From the NCBI GenBank assembly GCA_021307325.1, contig CP089931.1, forward strand, positions 954,979 to 1,018,978: a DNA stretch of 64,000 bases, read 5' to 3'. Positions within the stretch are counted from its first letter, which is position 1. Every line of letters starts with the position of its first letter. The notes under the pieces are model-generated. The model saw only the letters and a program-made list of their open reading frames with translations, did not search any database and had not been told where the DNA came from. The DNA is from Peptoniphilus sp. GNH. GTDB taxonomy: Bacteria > Bacillota > Clostridia > Tissierellales > Peptoniphilaceae. Positions 60,545-64,000 of the stretch are shown here, piece by piece. The position numbers were made by a program, and so were the translations under genes.

Positions 60545-61372
60545 TTATTTTTTCCCAATAAGAAGGGTTGAGCCAGAAAGTCCAAGGAATAAAGATTCTT
60601 TGTGACTCATAAAAAGACCCTTTGTTGTATCAATTAATTGCACATCTTCGTAGCCATCTTGTTTAAGCTTTTCCATAAATTTATTCAAATCACCGTATCT
60701 TGACTTGCTCATCAAATCATGAATGACAAAAACTCCACCTTTTTTTAGTACACGAAATGTTTCCAGTAAAAGTTTTTGTTTGTTTTTCCCTGTAATATTG
60801 TGATAAACATAGTTGCTAGTTACTGCATCAAAACTTTCATCTTTAAAAGGAAGATTCACTGCATTACCATTTTCAAATCTCACATTTTCTACTCCCTCTA
60901 ATTTTGCATTATTTTTACAGAGTTCCTTAGAAAATTCACTTTTGTATGAGCCCCTCCATATGTCACAACCCACCATGGTCGCTTTTGGATTTTTCTTTGC
61001 GCAAGCAATTGTAAGTGCACCGCTACCACATCCTAAATCTAAACCCACGCCACCATCTGGGATCTTTACATAGTCGGCAGTCCCCTCTATTATGACTTTG
61101 GCAAGCTTTCTTTTCCCGTTGTAATCAAAAGCCCTATATAAAAATCTCATCCAGCTTGCAAAGAAAATAAGTATCAACGTTGCAAGCCCAAGAATAAGGG
61201 CACATATTAGACGAGTTCTTCCACTAAATACAAAATCACTGACACCAAAGGCTATAAATAGGATGAAAGCTGTAAGGCTTGCAAATATTAAATTCTTTAA
61301 CAAGCTTTTGGGAACCCAATTTTTGTAGTCAGCCTTTGTTTTATCGTCATCCATAAAATTTACTCGTTTCAT
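60545..61372 (-). CDS. Membrane-anchored class I SAM-dependent methyltransferase
   Basis: The 275-residue protein has two membrane helices at about residues 23-75 and a cytoplasmic methyltransferase domain with motif I GLDLGCGSGALTIACA, acidic GCDIW, ENGNAVNLPF and DAVTSNYVYHNI. AGGAGGAAA precedes the ATG. Proteins of this layout are common beside ATC-hydrolase-family genes in clostridia (recollection). The methyl acceptor is unknown; lipids or quinone-like molecules are possible because of the anchor. Confidence 0.82.
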   Translation of the reverse strand: MKRVNFMDDDKTKADYKNWVPKSLLKNLIFASLTAFILFIAFGVSDFVFSGRTRLICALILGLATLILIFFASWMRFLYRAFDYNGKRKLAKVIIEGTADYVKIPDGGVGLDLGCGSGALTIACAKKNPKATMVGCDIWRGSYKSEFSKELCKNNAKLEGVENVRFENGNAVNLPFKDESFDAVTSNYVYHNITGKNKQKLLLETFRVLKKGGVFVIHDLMSKSRYGDLNKFMEKLKQDGYEDVQLIDTTKGLFMSHKESLFLGLSGSTLLIGKK

Positions 61373-61456
61373 AAAATTTCCTCCTGTAAATAATAAATTA
61401 TATAAAATTTGCCTTTAACAACTAAAACAATAATTTTAATCCTTTACTTTATAATC

Positions 61457-61807
61457 TTATAAATTGATATTAGTATAATTTATCAATAAAGATAAGTAGT
61501 AAACAAAATATATTAAGTTAAACCAGCCTCTGCGAATAATCATATGCAGTCCCTTTGGTAACCTCCCAGTAAGAGGAGTAAAGAGCAAAAGAAATATAGG
61601 TGTAAATAAAACTTGCCATCTTGGAAATACTGTGAATCCAAATAAAATTACCCAAGCTAATGCTATGTTTGCTAAAGCCGCAATTCCAAAAACTATTTTT
61701 GCCTGGAATTTTAAAAATTTTAAAAATTCATCAAAAGCTCCCTTGTCTTCGTACCTTGATAAAAGACCTATCAATATACTCTTATATAAAGTCACAGTTA
61801 AGCACAT
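61457..61807 (-). CDS. Small membrane protein of unknown function
   Basis: The 116-residue protein has two to three membrane helices (about residues 37-58, 63-80 and 95-112). It has a basic, amphipathic N-terminus. I do not recognise a family. No strong ribosome-binding site is seen at the first ATG, so the start may differ. It is followed after 85 bases by the methyltransferase gene. It may be a truncated or hypothetical gene. Confidence 0.45.
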   Translation of the reverse strand: MCLTVTLYKSILIGLLSRYEDKGAFDEFLKFLKFQAKIVFGIAALANIALAWVILFGFTVFPRWQVLFTPIFLLLFTPLTGRLPKGLHMIIRRGWFNLIYFVYYLSLLINYTNINL

Positions 61808-61905
61808 TCTTTCGCTTAGATGATATCAATTATCAGTTTAATTGTAGCATATAACACAGATTCCTTTCAATCATATGGTTTACTACATTAAACTAAACAA
61901 ATAAA

Positions 61906-61930
61906 GGCAGTCCGAAGACTGCCAATTTTT
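61906..61930 (+). terminator. Orphan plus-strand terminator
   Basis: GGCAGTC (61906-61912) pairs with GACTGCC (61917-61923), loop CGAA, followed by AATTTTTATT. No plus-strand gene remains upstream; it may have belonged to lost element DNA. Confidence 0.65.
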
Positions 61931-61968
61931 ATTCCTCATCTCTTTAATTAATGTAAGTAAATAAAGAA

Positions 61969-62030
61969 TTTCCCTAAAGATACGGAAAATATTAATACCA
62001 TAAATAAATATCATGAAATTTATAAATAAT
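61969..62030 (+). pseudogene. M4: relic of a mobA relaxase (internal fragment)
   Basis: About 60 bases are similar to 56932-56993 of the intact relaxase. The frame reads ENINTINKYHEIYK, against ENINTINKYREIYK in the full gene, with a one-base shift just before it and a stop after. It marks the former 3' half of a fourth mobilisation gene, directly beside the fourth transporter operon. Confidence 0.7.
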
Positions 62031-62066
62031 CTCCCAGTTCTATTGACATGTTTAACAAACTCTATT

Positions 62067-63431
62067 TTACAATTCAAAAATCTCATCTGCCACTTCATTT
62101 AAAAATTCTATATCATGGGAGACTACAAAAATTATTTTATCTTTATTTCTATATTTTTTAATTAGCTCAGGTATTTTTATCATATTTGAATAATCCATAC
62201 CACTTGTAGGCTCATCGAAATAGACAAACTGAGAATCTTTACACATAACAGATGCTATTGCAAGTCTTTGCTTTTGTCCTCCTGATAAACTCATTGGATG
62301 TCTTTCAATAAATTCATCTAAGCCTAAATCTTTTAAAATGATTTTTGCCTTTTCTTCATCAAAATTCTTTACACCTAGACTGAGTTCTTTGAATACTTCA
62401 TCTGTAAATAATTGATGATTTACGTCTTGCATAACAAGCGAAGAGTTTTTTAGTCTTTCTTTTTTAGATAGTTTCTCTCCTTTAAAATAAATTTCTTCTT
62501 TTGATTTTTTCTCAAGGCCAATTAAACATCTTAAGAGCGTTGACTTTCCTTGTCCATTGAATCCTATTATGCCATAAATTTCCCCAAGTTTAAAAGAAGT
62601 GTTTTTTACACTTAAATATTCACCATCATTAAATTTATAGCTAAGATTTTTTATCTGATACTCTCCATCTCCTTTTAAATGAGAAACTACCAACTTAGTT
62701 AGCTTCTTATCCCTTAAGGCTAAATCATTTAAGTCCCTTGTATCTAGCTTTAAAAATTCACTTCTAGTATAAGTTTTTTTAATTTTGCCCTTATCTATTA
62801 AAAATACACGGTCAACTATGTCCATCAAATAATAAATTCTATGCTCAGCTAGAATTATGCTTATGCCCTTTTCTTTTAGTATCTTTAGCATCTTTGTCAA
62901 AACATCTATGCTTTTAATGTCCAAATTTGATGATGGCTCATCCATAACTATGATCTTTGTGCCTGCTATATAAGAAGCAGCAATGCAAAGTATTTGTTTT
63001 TCGCCGCCAGATAAATTAAATATATTTCTGTTCAAAAGATTTTTTATCGGGAAAATTTCTAGCATCTCATTCAAACGCTTGTCCATCTCTTCTCTTGCAA
63101 GGCCAATATTTTCTAAGTAAAATAATAATTCTAATGTCGTATTGACATTAAAAAAATAAGTCTTAGGATTTTGAAAAACAGTTGAGACAAGCATCGAGAT
63201 TTGATAAAGCTCCAAATCTTTTATATTTTTACCATCAATAATTATTTCGCCCTTTGTCTTTGCATTATCATATCTTACAGCTAGTCCGTTTATAGAATTT
63301 ATTAAAGATGACTTGCCACTTCCGCTTTTTCCTGTAAATAACACACACTCTCCCTCAGCTATGGATAGTGATATATCATCTATTATATGTTCTTTGCCAT
63401 AATCAAGGCTTAAATTTTTAATTTCTACCAT
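62067..63431 (-). CDS. ECF transporter ATPase with two ABC domains (EcfA-type), module 4
   Basis: The 454-residue protein has two ATPase domains: GKSGSGKSSLIN, LSGGEKQILCIA and VMDEPSSNLD in the first; GFNGQGKSTLLR, LSGGQKQRLAIA and YFDEPTSGMD in the second. Both signatures are canonical, unlike the module 3 protein. It overlaps the EcfT gene by 7 bases. Only 36 bases separate its stop from the relaxase relic, so the operon abuts former element DNA just like the other modules. Confidence 0.9.
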   Translation of the reverse strand: MVEIKNLSLDYGKEHIIDDISLSIAEGECVLFTGKSGSGKSSLINSINGLAVRYDNAKTKGEIIIDGKNIKDLELYQISMLVSTVFQNPKTYFFNVNTTLELLFYLENIGLAREEMDKRLNEMLEIFPIKNLLNRNIFNLSGGEKQILCIAASYIAGTKIIVMDEPSSNLDIKSIDVLTKMLKILKEKGISIILAEHRIYYLMDIVDRVFLIDKGKIKKTYTRSEFLKLDTRDLNDLALRDKKLTKLVVSHLKGDGEYQIKNLSYKFNDGEYLSVKNTSFKLGEIYGIIGFNGQGKSTLLRCLIGLEKKSKEEIYFKGEKLSKKERLKNSSLVMQDVNHQLFTDEVFKELSLGVKNFDEEKAKIILKDLGLDEFIERHPMSLSGGQKQRLAIASVMCKDSQFVYFDEPTSGMDYSNMIKIPELIKKYRNKDKIIFVVSHDIEFLNEVADEIFEL

Positions 63432-64000
63432 ATTAAGCCTCCCACAATAAGTCCAGCAATTACTAAAACATAGACAAAGTCAATTAGCTGTACCTTTACA
63501 CGAGTATATCTGGTCTTGGCAATTGGATTTTCTATTGCCTTTGTTTCTGCCGCTTTTGCTATATCATCTGCAATGTTTGAAGATATAATTAGTAGCGGCA
63601 CTGAAACATATTCAAGATATTCGATTGGGTTTATAAAATTTATCCCTCTTACCCTCATAGCCATTTTGATGTTTTTCTTCTCTTCTTTAAAAGATGGAAA
63701 GAATCTAAACATAACCGCAATAGGTATGGAAAGATTTTTTGAAATTTTAAGCTTATCCATTGATGAAATTATTGCGCCTACATCAGAGGTCTTTATCATG
63801 AAGCTTGCTGCCATAAATGGCAATAAAAACATTCTGAAGATAATAAATAAGCTTAAAAACATCTTAATTATTGGATTTATATTAGATAGGGCCATAAAAT
63901 TAGGTAAAGCATATAATATTGCGCATAAAACTATCCATTTGAAAAGTGTTTTTTTGTAACCATTCAAATAAAGTAAAATACCAATAAGACATACAATCGC
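63425..64000 (-). CDS. ECF transporter transmembrane protein EcfT, module 4 (partial)
   Basis: The open frame runs off the right edge of the window; the upstream residues AIVCLIGILLYLNGYKKT continue in frame, so the start lies outside. Landmarks are IPIAVMFRFFPSFKEEKKNI and the C-terminal KAAETKAIENPIAKTR, where other EcfT proteins have the A-x-TRG motif. The S component is probably encoded beyond the window. Confidence 0.85.
   Translation of the reverse strand, partial: AIVCLIGILLYLNGYKKTLFKWIVLCAILYALPNFMALSNINPIIKMFLSLFIIFRMFLLPFMAASFMIKTSDVGAIISSMDKLKISKNLSIPIAVMFRFFPSFKEEKKNIKMAMRVRGINFINPIEYLEYVSVPLLIISSNIADDIAKAAETKAIENPIAKTRYTRVKVQLIDFVYVLVIAGLIVGGLIW

Noticed and set aside
61883-62098. 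71-codon minus-strand frame
   Set aside because: Runs antisense through the relaxase relic and an intergenic terminator and overlaps the EcfA stop; not a credible gene.
33000-64000. CRISPR array or complete insertion sequence in the accessory region
   Set aside because: The repeats are few, long and gene-sized, with no regular spacers, and no transposase or integrase frame is present; only an IS256-like end is suggested.

Overview
The window is low-GC, AT-rich DNA of a Gram-positive anaerobe. Gene content points to the Firmicutes/Tissierellia, possibly a Gram-positive anaerobic coccus of the Peptoniphilaceae type. The basis is a T-box leader, strong Gram-positive ribosome-binding sites, a formate-THF ligase/cyclodeaminase pair, an S-layer-homology (SLH) surface protease and a giant repeat-rich surface protein. 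The genus is inference; nothing here fixes it.

Region 1 (1-31 kb) is core chromosome. It opens inside a T-box leader driving brnQ. Then come an iron-type alcohol dehydrogenase and a YabE-like 3D-domain wall protein whose upstream region carries several WalR-type boxes. A tightly overlapped minus-strand operon follows (hisS, fhs, fchA-like, RNase H, dCMP deaminase, mscL, patatin, Nudix), then proS and a YwaF-like membrane protein. Two very large secreted proteins come next: a 2537-residue repeat protein and a 1604-residue papain-like protease with LRR and SLH domains. After them lie a 2-hydroxyacid dehydrogenase, a DUF1275 protein, tRNA-Ser(GCU), a methyltransferase and hydrolases.

Region 2 (about 32.5-64 kb) is accessory and mosaic, and is the most interesting part. 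It is a tandem array of modules with the same order: a decayed sigma-like gene with an RNA leader (S), then a minus-strand transporter operon, then a plus-strand mobilisation segment (M: leader hairpins, oriT-like motif, mobC, mobA). S copies start at about 33.4, 42.1 and 47.2 kb. M copies lie at 41.4, 46.5 and 55.4 kb, and a short mobA relic sits at 61.97 kb beside a fourth transporter operon. Only the third M copy has a full-length mobA relaxase; the first two end at the same codon and share a scar. The cargo is paired half-size ABC transporters of the YbtP/YbtQ-IrtA/IrtB kind and/or ECF transporters (EcfA with two ATPase domains, EcfT, and an S component of the Trep_Strep/MptD family), each under its own AraC or TetR regulator. 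Fur-like boxes at two cargo promoters suggest iron-responsive uptake of metal chelates. No chelator biosynthesis genes are present, so the genes may take up chelators made by other species (inference).

Between the third M copy and the fourth cargo operon lies a group of minus-strand genes: an MFS transporter, an acetyltransferase, an N-terminally truncated hydrolase, an ATC-hydrolase-family protein, a methyltransferase and a small membrane protein. No integrase or complete transposase is visible, so the mobile elements look like remnants that could at most be mobilised in trans.
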